Of a stretch of 64,000 nt of DNA, positions 52,254 to 62,894 are shown piece after piece. Made by a program: the position numbers and the translations under genes. This stretch comes from Enoplolaimus lenunculus. Its lineage: Eukaryota; Nematoda; Enoplea; Enoplida; Thoracostomopsidae. The DNA is taken from the NCBI GenBank assembly GCA_030248215.1, contig JASANG010000753.1, forward strand, positions 248,001-312,000, read 5' to 3'. The notes beneath the pieces are model-generated. The model had not been told where the DNA came from and did no database searches. It worked only from the letters and a program-made list of their open reading frames with translations. Each line of letters starts with the position of its first letter. The first letter of the stretch is position 1.

Positions 52254-52862
52254 TCCCGATGCGAAGGATTCCGCCGGACGCCTGCCATGGATCACTTTTA
52301 TGGCATGGATCGTAAACATGCGTTTTCAATTATGGCCGACGTTGTTGAAGAATTAATGCGCGGACTGCGCACGCTGGAAGATATACGATCGACGCTAAGG
52401 ACCGTTGAACTCTGCGTCCTTGCAATGACTTTTCTTACTTATGCAGTTGTTATTCTGGGTTTAATGATTGGATTAGCGTATGCGTTCAGTAGACGGTCAG
52501 TGTGTAACACAGATAGGCATTCTTCGGACATTTTATACGCTCAAATGGCATCTTCACGCAATAGTCTACGCGGAGGCGGGACTGGGAGTGAATTTATTCA
52601 TCACGGTAGGACAAATAGTGCCACGGTGACGCCAACAACAGCGATTCTCGGCGGTGCCGGTCATTCTAGCGGAAGGCATTCGTCGTTTGGTATGAGAGAT
52701 AGCGCAGTGGTACACTCGCCTCATGCAAACGCTACCACCGCTCACTTCCGGAGTAGTAGCGCATCCGGACGGACAGGACCGGATACGATTCGTTTTAATC
52801 CCATTCCGACAATTTCGCCAACCAAATCGCGACCAGGATCAAGCGCTGTGCCTCATATACAA
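52254..52862 (+). CDS. Transmembrane and cytoplasmic exon
   Basis: The open frame has acceptor-like TTCAAATTCAAG, donor GTAAGC, and phase 0 at both ends. About 203 residues: a short basic/acidic lead with MADVVEELMRGLRTLEDIRS, one clear membrane helix (LCVLAMTFLTYAVVILGLMI then GLAYAF), a basic stop-transfer SRRS, then 110 residues of Ser/Gly/Thr/His/Arg-rich disordered tail. A Kozak-like GCCATGG at 52284 leaves open that this is the first exon of a separate type III membrane protein. Phase matching to upstream exons favours the long vWA/Ig form. High G+C relative to its flanks supports coding. Confidence 0.72.
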
Positions 52863-53419
52863 GTAAGCAAGGACGTAGTTGTTGTTGTTGTTGTTTTTGC
52901 TGTTTTATTTTATTTCTAAGCTTTAACACACTTAGGAAGCCTTTAATATATCATAACAAACTAATAATTGCTATTGCTTGGTTTGCTGTGAAACGTCGCA
53001 AAGGCTGGACCTGTGACCACATCGGGGCGCCCGGTTAGCTCAACCTCCTTTTGCGAAACATTTTGAATGGCTTTGAAAAATATTTTTTGCCACCGTTTGT
53101 GAGGCAGTCTAAAATTGCGGTGAACATGAAATTTTTTCTGATCCCTCCTATTTGTATTGAACTCGATACGGGTATACGTCTTATACATGCAAAAATAGGG
53201 AATATTTGTTATAAAATTCCTTGAAGATACAGGGGTACAGCACTTTAAACGGGGTGTAGAATCTAAACGGGGGGTAGAATCTTTCATTTCAAACTGAAAT
53301 TTATGTTTGGTTAAATTTTAAACGCTATTATACCTTCGCGAAACGAAATCTTGGTTCGCATACCTGGCTACAGGCGTGTCTATAGAAGTGATTTTTAGTA
53401 GTTTAGGTGTCTTACTAGT
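52863..53419. other. Intron sequence, nothing recognised
   Basis: Reading through the donor adds a poly-Val stretch (GTT repeats at 52875-52893) and a stop; this is not considered coding. Confidence 0.45.
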
Positions 53420-53592
53420 GGCCCATGTTACATTTAGTTTTTGGGTCGTTTTGGTCTATGATGGGTCTATAAAATAGTAGGTTTAGACTCTAGACATTTT
53501 TTCGCTTAGGTATGAGATGAGGAATATACTTTTTGCAACGCTTAGGCTTAGGAATATGCTTAATCTACACGGCCCTAAAACTAACAATGGTC
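53420..53592 (+). mobile_element. Group B MITE
   Basis: GGCCCATGTTACATTTAGTT ... CCCTAAAACTAACAATGGTC with a TTTTGCAACGC word and short TTAGGC core. Confidence 0.75.
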
Positions 53593-53855
53593 GTATTAGC
53601 TATATAATTAATAGCACAGGATTGGCCGTTAATAAATTTAGCCAAACTGGTGTTATAATATTAATAGGTATATTTATGTACAAGAAACCTGTAGGAAGAA
53701 CCAAGAAACAAGTGCTAGCGTTAATTTTAAATAAATCTAATGCCGGCACACCCTACGGCCCAGCCTTCAATAAGTACAGCTTAATATTGCTAAAATATAT
53801 TTTCTCCGAGTGGGGCGGAATAAATATTGAAACCAACCGCAGTCATTATAGCTGA
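53593..53855 (+). other. Unassigned open frame
   Basis: The frame reads INSTGLAVNKFSQTGVIILI, then MYKKPVGRTKKQVLALIL and GPAFNKYSLILLKYIFSEWG before a stop. Not recognised; its 5' part lies in the group B element. It may be a small exon or a transposon remnant. Confidence 0.2.
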
Positions 53856-54090
53856 GCTTGTTAGCGTAACATAGACTACGGACTTGGATCTGAGGTGTGA
53901 TTTGGCCTGAAACCTATAAAATAATCATTTTTTAATCTTAATTTAAACTGGTCATTTGTGTTGAATTCGGTGTTTGATAGCAAGCAACTTTCTTCTTGTA
54001 AGCATTTAATATTTAATACTTCTAACTTTTTACCAAAGATAGTGATTTTAGAATTCGAATGTCAGTATTAACCATTCATTATTCTGCTTG

Positions 54091-54261
54091 TTACTTTGAC
54101 GGGGCGAAACGTTTTTCTGCAAAACTGCAATAGAGTAAGCTTACGCGTTAGACTATTTTTTGCTTAGGCTTAGGCTTAAGCCTAGGTTTATGGTTTATCC
54201 TTACGCTAGAAGCTTAGGCGAGGAATATTTGAATACAATTTTTACGCCCTCGCAGTTGGCC
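54091..54261. mobile_element. Group A MITE
   Basis: GGGGCGAAACGTTTTTCTGC, TTAGGC core, right end CCCTCGCAGTTGGCC. Confidence 0.65.
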
Positions 54262-54350
54262 ATGAAAGCTGCCCTGAAATGTTCGGTTAGCAACAATTTT
54301 GTCAATGTAACCACTTAAACTCTCATAATTCCTATGTTAATAGCACGATA

Positions 54351-54539
54351 GGCCCATGCAGAGATCACAGTTTTTCTGCGGGGACTGCAATATCGCAAGC
54401 TTAAGCTTTAGACTAATCTTTTTTGTTTATACTTAGGCTTAGAATTGAAGGTTTTTCTTACGCATAGGCTTTGGCTTTGGCGTCGGAGTATGTTTAATAC
54501 ATATACTACTGTTATACGGCCCTGTTCTATACATTAGTC
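54351..54539. mobile_element. Group A/C MITE
   Basis: GGCCCATGCAGAGATCACAG ... CCCTGTTCTATACATTAGTC. Flanks GCACGATA/ACACGATG (6 of 8). Confidence 0.78.
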
Positions 54540-54637
54540 ACACGATGTTCAATTGAAAAAACACTCCAATCATAGCATTTTTTTATCTTCCCCATTGTAA
54601 ACTCTGAGCGATCAGAAACAAAAATCACCATGCGCTA

Positions 54638-54795
54638 TTGTCAGTATCCTGAAGGGGTGCATGGTAGAGCTCAGCCCCACAGCATCCTTTCGCCCCCCAT
54701 AGAAAATTTTCGGTCCCAATCATGCGTAATTTATGCATGTCCATTTCGAAAAATTTTTGATCCACTCCATAAAATATTAAGCTGGCTACGGTGTC
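54638..54795 (-). mobile_element. Group I MITE, reverse copy
   Basis: GAGCTCAGCCCCACAGC, CCCCCATAGAAAATTTTC, right end AAGCTGGCTACGG. Confidence 0.65.
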
Positions 54796-55229
54796 TGTAT
54801 ATGCTTATAAGAGTGTTAACCTAAACTTTACTGAGGTGTTTCAATTGTGATCGCAGATAAACTGAACAAACTGAAATGGATTCTTCATGGTGAGATATTG
54901 AAATTTACCTGTTGTTCACAATGCACCAATAACGTAGTGATAATACAATTTCACAGTTAGATGTTTTATTTATTAATCCGCACAAATATATGTATGGCCG
55001 GAGCAGCCACCCCCCATACCCCCATTTGGGGCCCCTCACCCCTAAAGGTGCCGTGACCCTAACCGGTTGAAACAAAAACCGCCAAAGTTTTTAAATGCGT
55101 CTGACTTCTCGCTCGCAAGTTTGGCGGCTCCCTAGCTGAAGTTTGGTGGAGCTCTAACCCCTGTCTGCTCCGGCACTGTATATATATACATATATGTATG
55201 TATATATGTATGTATGTATATCTATATAT
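54796..55229. other. Unique sequence and short TA-rich repeat
   Basis: A C-rich block at 55005-55050 and ATGTATGTATAT repeats at 55180-55228. No gene. Confidence 0.4.
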
Positions 55230-55565
55230 CAGGGTACAACCAAAGATCTACCTCCGCAGCGCCGGATTAAATGGGGGCCTGGGGCGCTCGGGCCCCGGCC
55301 CCCCACTAAAAGGGGGCCTCCCACCAACCGAAAATCGACGATATGTTTCAATTGATAACAAGCCAACAAAAAAATTTTTGCGGACCACGAAGTTATACAA
55401 TGTGTGAAACATTTCATTGGGTAGCCGTCTCGGACCTGTTTACGGCGGCTTTAACAACACCTAACGCAGTATTTGCTAAAATTACAATGTCAAACATCAT
55501 TTTAACTGCCTAATTTCGCCTCATCGTCCGCTTCAGTTCCGGCTCCGGATAATTGATACACCGTG
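55230..55565. mobile_element. Group E-like hAT MITE
   Basis: CAGGGTACAACCAAAGATCT ... GATACACCGTG; interior GGCTCCGGATAATTG. The 8-bp flanks are TA-rich (CTATATAT/ATATATAT), so the duplication is weak evidence. Confidence 0.6.
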
Positions 55566-56307
55566 ATATATATCTATATATAATATATATGTATACATAT
55601 ATATCGTGTCACAAACACCTATTTTAGTCCCGCTGGAAACTATTCGGAGCCAAATATGCTATGTGTTGACCAGATTAGGCAAATAAGGACTAAAACCTAT
55701 TTTGATTTGACAAAGATATACAGAAAATGTAATAATTTTCGCTGAATCGTTTTAATTGGTTGAAAGGTGTTGTTACAGTAATTTTTTAACTTCCCTGAAC
55801 AACAATTAAGACCGTCAGGTTTCTAGCTGATTGGTGAAATAGGCGATTAGGTGCATTACCACGGCACTGCTAGCTATCGTTTTGAGCTTTTTTCAAAGCT
55901 TAAATTTGAGAATCTAATCAAAGAATATATTTCATAAAGCGAAATATCGTAACCCGAAAGCCTGACTTAGTCACATTTATTGCCGATTTACCCAAAATTT
56001 ACCATGATATCTCGGACAACAAGTTACCCCCATTTGGCAAATGATCTTTCCCAAATTTATACCGATTGCTGTTAGGGGTGACCCTGACAAGTACGTAATT
56101 TAGCAATGGATCAACGTTCAACTATTAATATTACTACAACAAATAGCTGGGTTCTTATATAGCGTTTCCCACCCAATTTACGTTTAGGCTCAGGTTTATT
56201 CTAGGGCCTATAGCATTATAGTTAGGCTAGGAAAACGCTTAGTGATGCCTAAAACCTAAACTTAAGCCTTTAAAGATCCATTGCTTTTAAGCTTTAGTCT
56301 GAAGCCA
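55566..56307. other. Unique stretch, nothing recognised
   Basis: Mixed AT-rich DNA with a few CCTAAG hexamers near 56200-56270; no gene. Confidence 0.4.
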
Positions 56308-56511
56308 AGTCGAAGCGTAAGGGTTGTGCTGTATTCGCAGAACGCCGCCGCTTGCCGCGCTTAGAGTTGTGCTCTACTGTACTGAGCCGGACGCCGGTGA
56401 GCGCCGTCGCACGCCGCCGTGCGATAATTTTTAGTAAAATTTCACAGCGGCGCGCGGCGGCGTTTGGCGGCGCGCGGCGGCGTTTGGCGGCGCGCGGTGA
56501 GTATAGCGCAA
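56308..56511. mobile_element. Group O GC-rich element
   Basis: Repeated GGCGGCGTTTGGCGGCGCGC units, right end AGTATAGCGCAACC; left end AAGGGTTGTGCTGTATTCG. Confidence 0.72.
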
Positions 56512-56512
56512 C

Positions 56513-56745
56513 CTTATGGTTACGCTATACTTGTCGTACAGCGCCGTTCGTTACCGTCCGTCAGCCGTACGATACCGGAGCGTCACTCTCCGTCACCATG
56601 CGGTATTGTGCGTTAATTCGCGAACAATACCGCACGATGACGCACGGTGATGGACGGTGCCGTGCGGTGACGGATGGCTCCGTACTGGTGACTGACGGTG
56701 GCGGACGGCATTGAAAAGAATTAAAAAGTATAGCGCAAACCTAAG
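56513..56745. mobile_element. Group O foldback, second element
   Basis: GGTTACGCTATACTTGTCGT ... AAAAAGTATAGCGCAAACC, an inverted-repeat element built of CCGTC/GACGG words and directly abutting the previous element. Confidence 0.75.
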
Positions 56746-56917
56746 CCTGATTTGTGGCTGGCGGTGAGTATAGAAGTGCCTAAAATTTGCAAATGTTACT
56801 TTTGTAAATGATTTTTAATTCATCACAGTTTTATTAATATTAATACTTCACAAATTTAAAATATTAATATTTCAGAGCGATCCGAAATGCATTCGAAATT
56901 TACTTGACTCCATTTGA

Positions 56918-57500
56918 GAGTAGTTGTGGTTGGAAGTGGCCAATTTTTTTCGTAGGCAAAAATATAATTAATTTGGTCGTTTTTTGGTGCGTTTGAAAAC
57001 GTTTGTGTGTTTCCCATTTGTTGTATTGCCTGTGCCTGAAAGTTGTCCAGGGACGTGGCTTTGGATTACCCGGACGTCTTATGTAAAACGCTAATGAAAA
57101 CGAAGAAATTTTGTAAAATTCTGCAAAATTTTACTACCAAAATTCCCGGAGTCGGAGCCAGAGGTGAAGCCCCGGAGAAGTTGCAATAATTTTTTTACGA
57201 AATTTCGACAATTGTTTTGTCATAATTGTACCAAAAGTTAAAGCAAAACACAAAAACAATGAAATTTTTACATTCTGCAAAATTTTACTGCCAAAATTGC
57301 CGGAGACTCCGATAGAAACTCCATGGAGCCGGAACCGGAAGCCGATTTTGGTTTTTGGGGAATGACCTAATGGCACGGCCCTGTTAGCCTGGGTATGAAT
57401 GTGTATTTCCACGTGCTATTTGTGTGAATGGCTCTGTTTTTTGGCTTGGTTCAAATTCTGCTTCTTTTCTCATCATCCTTTAAGCCAGGTTTCTTGCTAG
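56918..57500. other. Intergenic or intronic DNA with group E remnants
   Basis: CGGAGTCGGAGCCAGAGGTG and GGAGCCGGAACCGGAAGCC near 57150 and 57325 are decayed group E ends. No supported gene. Confidence 0.5.
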
Positions 57501-57532
57501 AAATAGACAAGAAGAGGTTCAGCTGCATCTGA

Positions 57533-57945
57533 CAAATTTTAACAAGTTCTATAAAATTTGAGCAAAATTTTAACCAGTTCTGTAAAATTTGAGAAAAATT
57601 TTAACCAGTTGTGTAAAATTTGAGAAAAATTTTAATCAGTTCTGTAAAATTTGAGAAAAATTTTAACGAGTTAAATTTGAGAAAAAATTAAACAAACCAA
57701 TTCTGTAAAATTTGAGAAAAATTTTAACCAGTTCTGTAAAATTTGAGAAAAAATTTTAACCAGTTCTATAAAATTTGAGAAATTTTTTTACCCATTCTGT
57801 AAAATTTGAGAATAAATTTTAACCAGTTTGTAAAATTTGAGAAAAATTTTAACCAGTTGTGTAAAATTTGAGAAAAATATTAACCAGTTTGTAAAATTTG
57901 AGAAAAATTTTAACCAGTTCTGTAAAATTTGAAAAAAATTTCAGT
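57533..57945. repeat. 31-bp tandem repeat, ~13 copies
   Basis: The unit is AGTTCTGTAAAATTTGAG plus AAAAATTTTAACC, with small indels. Slight phase drift rules out a coding role. Confidence 0.93.
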
Positions 57946-58746
57946 AAGAAAATATAGTTCCTAACAAACTTGTTATACCCTACTACATATATGCATTGTA
58001 TAAAACCACAACTTGTAGATAAAAATAAACTCAAATTGATGAGTAGGTATGACCCGAGGATTAATCCCTAACTTCTAAGCAAGTATGTGTGCTCCAAGGT
58101 TTGAACCAAATTTATAATCATTATGTAAAACCCCAAAACCCTTTTAACTGCTGTTACCTTCATGAACCGTTATTCTTGAATATACGGTATACCGTATGTA
58201 GGACCGGTGTTGCCATCCCACATGCCCCCAATTCGGGGGGGGCGCCCCAAATAGAGGCCCCACCTGAAACAAGACTGCAAACAAAGAATTGGAAAAATAT
58301 TTTGAACCATCGCAAAGGGGCCATCTATCCCGGAATTTTGGAGGGCGTCTTCCTAGCCTGCTCCAGAAATTACCGTATGACCAACTAAAACCGCAAACTG
58401 TGTACATCAAATCAATGCAATGCGCAGTGTTTAACACTTTTTACGCGTATACACAACACAAAATCAATGTATTAAAGCAAGAACGCTCCACATACGTATT
58501 TTACTCAACGTTACAACAGAATTGTATATCCATAAGCAAATTTGCTTCTAATTTGTTATTTTTTCAATTGTCATAATTAAGTTTCAAAGTTTAAAAGTGC
58601 AGACTTGCTTGAACAAATCTTTCCAAACATATGCCAAGAAAGTTGTACATGTGTGCAACTACGGATTACTAGTTTTAACTATAACAGGCACCTGATGGTT
58701 CCTGCAAGTGACACTTAAATTACATTTGTATATTTGTACGGTACAG
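57946..58746. other. Unique stretch with dispersed repeat T
   Basis: 58600-58690 matches the inverse of about 21110-21160 (GTGTGCAACTACGGATTACT). No supported gene. Confidence 0.45.
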
Positions 58747-58827
58747 TTGGGGCCAATGTCGGAAACGGAAGAAATCTTAGACGATGACGATCGGGATAGA
58801 AGTAGTTCACCGGAAGTACCGCAATAA
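58747..58827 (+). CDS. Candidate acidic terminal exon 1
   Basis: Acceptor GTACGGTACAG; phase 0 in, matching the donor at 52863. It reads LGPMSETEEILDDDDRDRSS, then SPEVPQ and TAA. Strongly acidic. A phase-0 donor-like GAA|GTACCG at 58816 could make it internal instead. Confidence 0.55.
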   Translation: MGPMSETEEILDDDDRDRSSSPEVPQ

Positions 58828-58828
58828 A
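58823..58828 (+). promoter_or_regulatory. AATAAA overlapping the stop codon
   Basis: As at the secreted stop, AATAAA includes the terminal TAA. May be coincidence. Confidence 0.25.
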
Positions 58829-58943
58829 CTATCATCATTCAGTTGGTCACGCACACCACTTATAAACTGCAATACAACGCATTTGGCTGTTATGTAATGT
58901 ACGCTTAAACGCTGCATTTATACTGCATGGTGCAATCAAAATT

Positions 58944-59098
58944 AAGCCCTATTCACACGTCCATGTTTTTTGCAGCAAAAACTTACTGCAGCAAGTTGTA
59001 GATTTGCGAAAATACTTTCAAATATAACAATTTGAACGCATAAATTGCATCTGCAATTTCTCGCTGCAATAACTTGCACGTGTGAAGTGTGGCTTTAG
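58944..59098. mobile_element. Group N element
   Basis: AAGCCCTATTCACACGTCCA ... ACTTGCACGTGTGAAGTGTGGCTT reduced to its ends; inverted termini about 20 bp. Confidence 0.78.
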
Positions 59099-59239
59099 AT
59101 TTGTTTTGTGTATTGCATGCATGGTTCGTGGATAGTTGGTGTATAGACTGTTTGTTCGGTGGTTAGTTGATTCAGTAGACTTTTAGGTAAATAATCTAGC
59201 ATTCTGGGTTATAATTAGGCATGTATATAGCGCATGTTG

Positions 59240-59393
59240 CAATTCGTTGCGTTACGTCCCATTCATACGAACAAGTTTTTGCAGCGACCACTCACAGCTG
59301 CAATTTGCACGTTCAAATTTTTGACACAAACCTTGCAGCTGCAACTTGCCCGAGCAAGTTTTCGCAGTGGGAACTTGTTCCAACAATGGTTTC
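59240..59393. mobile_element. Group N element, second copy
   Basis: CCCATTCATACGAACAAGTT ... TTTTCGCAGTGGGAACTTG, with CTTGCAGCTGCAACTTG. Confidence 0.65.
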
Positions 59394-59408
59394 TCCGAAA
59401 TCCCGTTA

Positions 59409-59559
59409 CCAAACTGCGAAAATCAGGGGCGGAACGTATTTCTTTGAGACTGCAATAGCTTAAGCTTTAGACTAATTTTTTTTTGCTTTGCTTAGGCTTA
59501 GGTTTAGGCTTAGGAATATGCCTATAATACTGTTCCGCTCCTGTTCTTTATATTAGCCT
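59409..59559. mobile_element. Group A MITE
   Basis: AAAATCAGGGGCGGAACGTA, TTAGGC core, right end CTCCTGTTCTTTATATTAGCC minus one base. Confidence 0.75.
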
Positions 59560-59771
59560 GGAATTTTGACTCATTTTTAAAACTGGTGACGATTTTCTTT
59601 GTATCTTACGGGTTAAGTTCCGTCAGTTACTGTCTATAGCGTTTGATGTGGCTGCATCACTTTCAATAGTCATTTAGCTATGTAATTTTAGAATTTACAA
59701 TTTAGCGTCAAATATAAGTTTTTAAATAATTATTTAGTGCTTTTTTGCTAGAATTAAATCTAGTTATTTAG

Positions 59772-59891
59772 GCAACAAATATTGACGTGGATATGCTGCC
59801 ATATCAACTGCTTCAAGATCAAATGTTGACGTCATCGCATGAAGATGATGATGTCATAGAGACTGAATCAACTCAACAGAACATCAGTTAG
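59772..59891 (+). CDS. Candidate acidic terminal exon 2
   Basis: Acceptor TAGTTATTTAG (weak pyrimidine tract); phase 0 in. It reads ATNIDVDMLPYQLLQDQMLT, then SSHEDDDVIETESTQQNIS and TAG. Acidic like the other two candidates and in the same phase. Confidence 0.48.
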   Translation, partial: ATNIDVDMLPYQLLQDQMLTSSHEDDDVIETESTQQNIS

Positions 59892-59942
59892 GATCGTGTA
59901 AACGGTAATAGATTTTTCAACTTTCAAGTTAAGGCGTTGGAA

Positions 59943-60033
59943 TAGCGCTAAGCGTACTTACGATACGTCACGGGGTCGCATGATTACGGCGACGTACGGT
60001 GCCAGACCTCATCAAAAGTATAGTACCACCCTA
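59943..60033. mobile_element. Group O-type fragment
   Basis: TACGATACGTCACGGGG ... ATCAAAAGTATAGTACCACCC. Confidence 0.5.
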
Positions 60034-60106
60034 GTAAGTATTCTCAAATGTGTGTAGCACCTAAACCGAACACCAGCCGGCTGCCACTCAATTCTAGCAT
60101 ACTGTA

Positions 60107-60338
60107 CTCTAAATGCTAGAACGGGGCCGGAACAGTAGTATAAGCATATTCCTAAGCCTAAGTCTAAGCGTAAGCATGAGCATATACTTAAGCCTAAGCG
60201 TAAGCCTAAGCGTATGAATGAGCCTATTCCTAAGCCTAAGCCTAAACCTAAGCCTAAGCAAAAAATTAGTCTAAAACTTAAAGTGACTCTATTATAGCCC
60301 GTCCGGAAAACGATCCGGCCCTGTTGTAAACATGGCTC
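60107..60338 (-). mobile_element. Group C MITE, reverse
   Basis: TAGAACGGGGCCGGAACAGT ... CGATCCGGCCCTGTTGTAAA; CCTAAG core with CGTAAGCATGAGCATA spacers. Confidence 0.8.
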
Positions 60339-60545
60339 GGTGACGCTATACTTTTCGAAAACTTGATCCTCATTCGTCCCCGTGAGTCGCCGCCCGCTAC
60401 CGTGCAGCATCGAACGTGAGTTGCCGTACGGCGCTCTGGTACGATGCTGCACAATAACCGACAAAGACGGACGGCGAAGTACGGCCGCAGGTGCGTGGCA
60501 AGTCTGCTGTAATATGTTTGCCAAGCATGTTGTTGTTACCGAAGC
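60339..60545. mobile_element. Group O-type element
   Basis: GGTGACGCTATACTTTTCGA, then CGTGCAGCATCGAACGTGAG and GACGGACGGCGAAGTACGGC. It abuts the group C element. Confidence 0.55.
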
Positions 60546-60775
60546 CACCTGCAAGAGGATCTTAAATTGATAGCGTATTTTGCTTATATGTTTGGTTTGT
60601 TATGTTCGTTAGCTTGCTTACATATATTGCTGTCCTGATTTTAACGTCATACGATCTCTCAATGGTCGACATTATAGCAGTAGACGCACCCATTTTATTT
60701 TTTCCACCGTAAGACTTCTTTAGCGCGCAGGCGTATGGAGTCGACAAACTGATGACTACGTTGTATAAGAATTGC

Positions 60776-60844
60776 GGCCAATGTAATAGAACAGTGCCGT
60801 TACAGTAATATAACCTTATTCCTAAGCCTAAGCCTAAGCCTAAT
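60776..60844. mobile_element. Group A/C fragment
   Basis: GGCCAATGTAATAGAACAGT followed by a short CCTAAG run; right end absent. Confidence 0.6.
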
Positions 60845-61208
60845 GAACACAAATTAGCCAGTTGTGTGGAACGAAACCTGCTTAAAATGAAGTGTATTTT
60901 CTAAAATTTAAACTCACAACAATCTCGAGCCAAGTCGATATTCTACAGTTAAAAGCGAACACAATGTGGCGCTGACTAATCGGAGATCAAATATCGGTTC
61001 AACTTGCAAGGCACACATATCACCCACTGTATCACTGGCCCGTGATAGTACAAGGTTAATGGCACCATACCACCATATATTACAGTTGCTACGCATAACT
61101 GAAAATACGATTTTCAAAATGCAATCATTCTCGTTTGTGCAGACAAATATCGCAATTTTTGCACAAATCCAAGCCGAAAGTCTAAACATATGCCTGCATC
61201 CACAGTTA
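60845..61208. other. Unique stretch, no supported gene
   Basis: Frames are open on both strands for about 85-100 codons but show no motif, and neither is favoured. Confidence 0.35.
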
Positions 61209-61639
61209 CTGAAACGACCCAAATAAGAGGGGGGACTGATATTTATTTGGCCTATCCAGAAGGTACCCCCGTGTAATTTGATTACGGACTGTTATTTATT
61301 TTTAACCCGCTCTCCGCCGCCTTTCGTTACGGATATATATTCAGTATTGCATCTATTCGTTGAACAAAACGTTTGTCTTGTATCAAAAGCTTGAGTAATA
61401 ATGCAATACTTAGGAGTGTACTTTCAAAAGTTAAGTATGCATTAAAGTGTCGAACTCAACTTTAATTGGTCCTGAACTCATTTATGCACTGCAAGGTATA
61501 ATTGACATTTATGGACTCTAATTAGGGTTTAGTTACTCTATCCGCTTACGTACTCTTAAAGGATACGGACTCAAATTTATTGGTACTCAAAATGGGGACA
61601 CTCATCTTATTACTCCCCCTGTTATTCTAGTCACTACAG
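61209..61639. mobile_element. Group L MITE
   Basis: CTGAAACGACCCAAATAAGA ... CTAGTCACTACAG, TA on both sides. Aligns with 13284-13733 in the same orientation. Confidence 0.85.
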
Positions 61640-62371
61640 TAAGCGATTCAGAAAACCCAAAGCCATCAGTATAAGAAATCGTAACCTTGCGAATTCCATT
61701 TTCTGTTGCTATGAAAACATTCCTATATGCATGCGTTCATTATCGTTAATAGCTCTTGCGTTTTAGCTTCTGAAATATAAGCTTGAAATAAACGCGTACA
61801 AACTTTCTGCTAAACCCATAATGTCGATAATTAATTTTGCGCAACTGTACTGAATAAAGCCACCAATTTCAATTTTACAAAATTGAACTTAAATTTTAGC
61901 AACACAACAAAAAGTGTCAAAACTTCACCGTCAAAATTTATAGAATTTAAGTGTTTTAAACTTTACAAGAAATTGTTTAAATTTAAGAATTGTTCATATA
62001 ATTTTATGTAAAAAAAATATTCAAATTTTTACAAAAAATATCTTTTTGAAAAATAGAAATCGCTTCAAATTGCAAGAAAATTAATAAATAATCGTTTAAA
62101 ATTGAAGAAATTATTTTTTCAATTTCAGAAAAAAATATTTAAATTTTCAGAGAAAAAATATCTTTCTGAAAAAGAAAAAAATCGCTTCAATTTAAAAGGA
62201 AATTAATAAGAAATAATCGTTTTAAATGTAAATAAAAAAATAATTTTTTCAATTTAAAAAATTGTTTATATTTTCAGAAAAATTATTTTTAAAATTTAAA
62301 ATATGGTTTCAAATTAAATAAAAATGAAATTGTCTTAAACTAATATTACATAAATTATTTTAAAATTTCAG
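61640..62371. other. Very AT-rich intron sequence
   Basis: 61860-62340 is made of imperfect AATTT/AAAATTG words. No gene or group ends. Confidence 0.5.
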
Positions 62372-62521
62372 ATTGACCAAGCATCACCAGATATGGACGA
62401 TTTTGACGAAGGAATGTCAATATCACAAGATATGGGCAGCATGAAAATGCTAGTGGACCGGTCCGTAGAGGCTGATGACGGGAGTCGGTGCCAAATAGTG
62501 CTAACCGAAGACGTCGTATAG
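62372..62521 (+). CDS. Candidate acidic terminal exon 3
   Basis: Acceptor AAAATTTCAG; phase 0 in. It reads IDQASPDMDDFDEGMSISQD, MGSMKMLVDRSVEADDGSRC, then QIVLTEDVV and TAG. At 49 codons it is the longest of the terminal candidates. The same frame stays open for 67 further codons up to the group C insertion. Confidence 0.6.
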   Translation: MDQASPDMDDFDEGMSISQDMGSMKMLVDRSVEADDGSRCQIVLTEDVV

Positions 62522-62723
62522 CATTTCAGACCCCCAGTAATTGGCTGCTCTGGTGGACTTCCTGGATATTCGATTTCCCTTTATGGATCTCAGTCGCGTG
62601 TGTCCAAATTTAAAGCTTGTCTGCAGTTTGAACCTGCTGTTTTAGATATATTGTTTGATATTCGGCATAGTGGAAGGAATCGTATCAAACTTAAACCGCT
62701 ATTTGATCGGCCTTTAGTGTTTC
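62522..62723 (+). other. Open frame beyond the TAG of terminal exon 3
   Basis: In the same frame: HFRPPVIGCSGGLPGYSISL, YGSQSRVSKFKACLQFEPAV, LDILFDIRHSGRNRIKLKPL, FDRPLVF. An internal acceptor-like CATTTCAG lies at 62523-62530. Could be 3' UTR, a read-through extension, or an exon reached from that acceptor in phase 2. Confidence 0.35.
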
Positions 62724-62870
62724 GGCCAATGTATCCAACAGGGTCGTAACAGTAGTATACGCACATTCCTAAGACTAAGCCAAAATCGAAGCGCTAAAAT
62801 AAGCCTAAACCTAAGTGTAAGCCTAAACATAAAGTCTAATATTTTATGTCCCTGGTCTTTTACATGTGAG
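62724..62870. mobile_element. Group C MITE
   Basis: GGCCAATGTATCCAACAGGG, CCTAAG core, right side CCCTGGTCTTTTACATG. Confidence 0.72.
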
Positions 62871-62894
62871 AAAGTTTCGAACAAAACTTCCTCG

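Noticed and set aside
56876-56917. A fourth alternative terminal exon (SDPKCIRNLLDSI)
   Set aside because: Good acceptor and phase 0, but only 13 codons before the stop, not acidic, and of a length expected by chance.
58823-59098. A CRISPR-like or regularly spaced direct repeat near the group N elements
   Set aside because: The GCAAGT words are palindromic parts of foldback elements, irregularly spaced, in a eukaryotic context.
60845-61222. Genes on either strand (about 85-100 codon frames)
   Set aside because: No motif, opposing frames equally open, no splice or start context to choose one.
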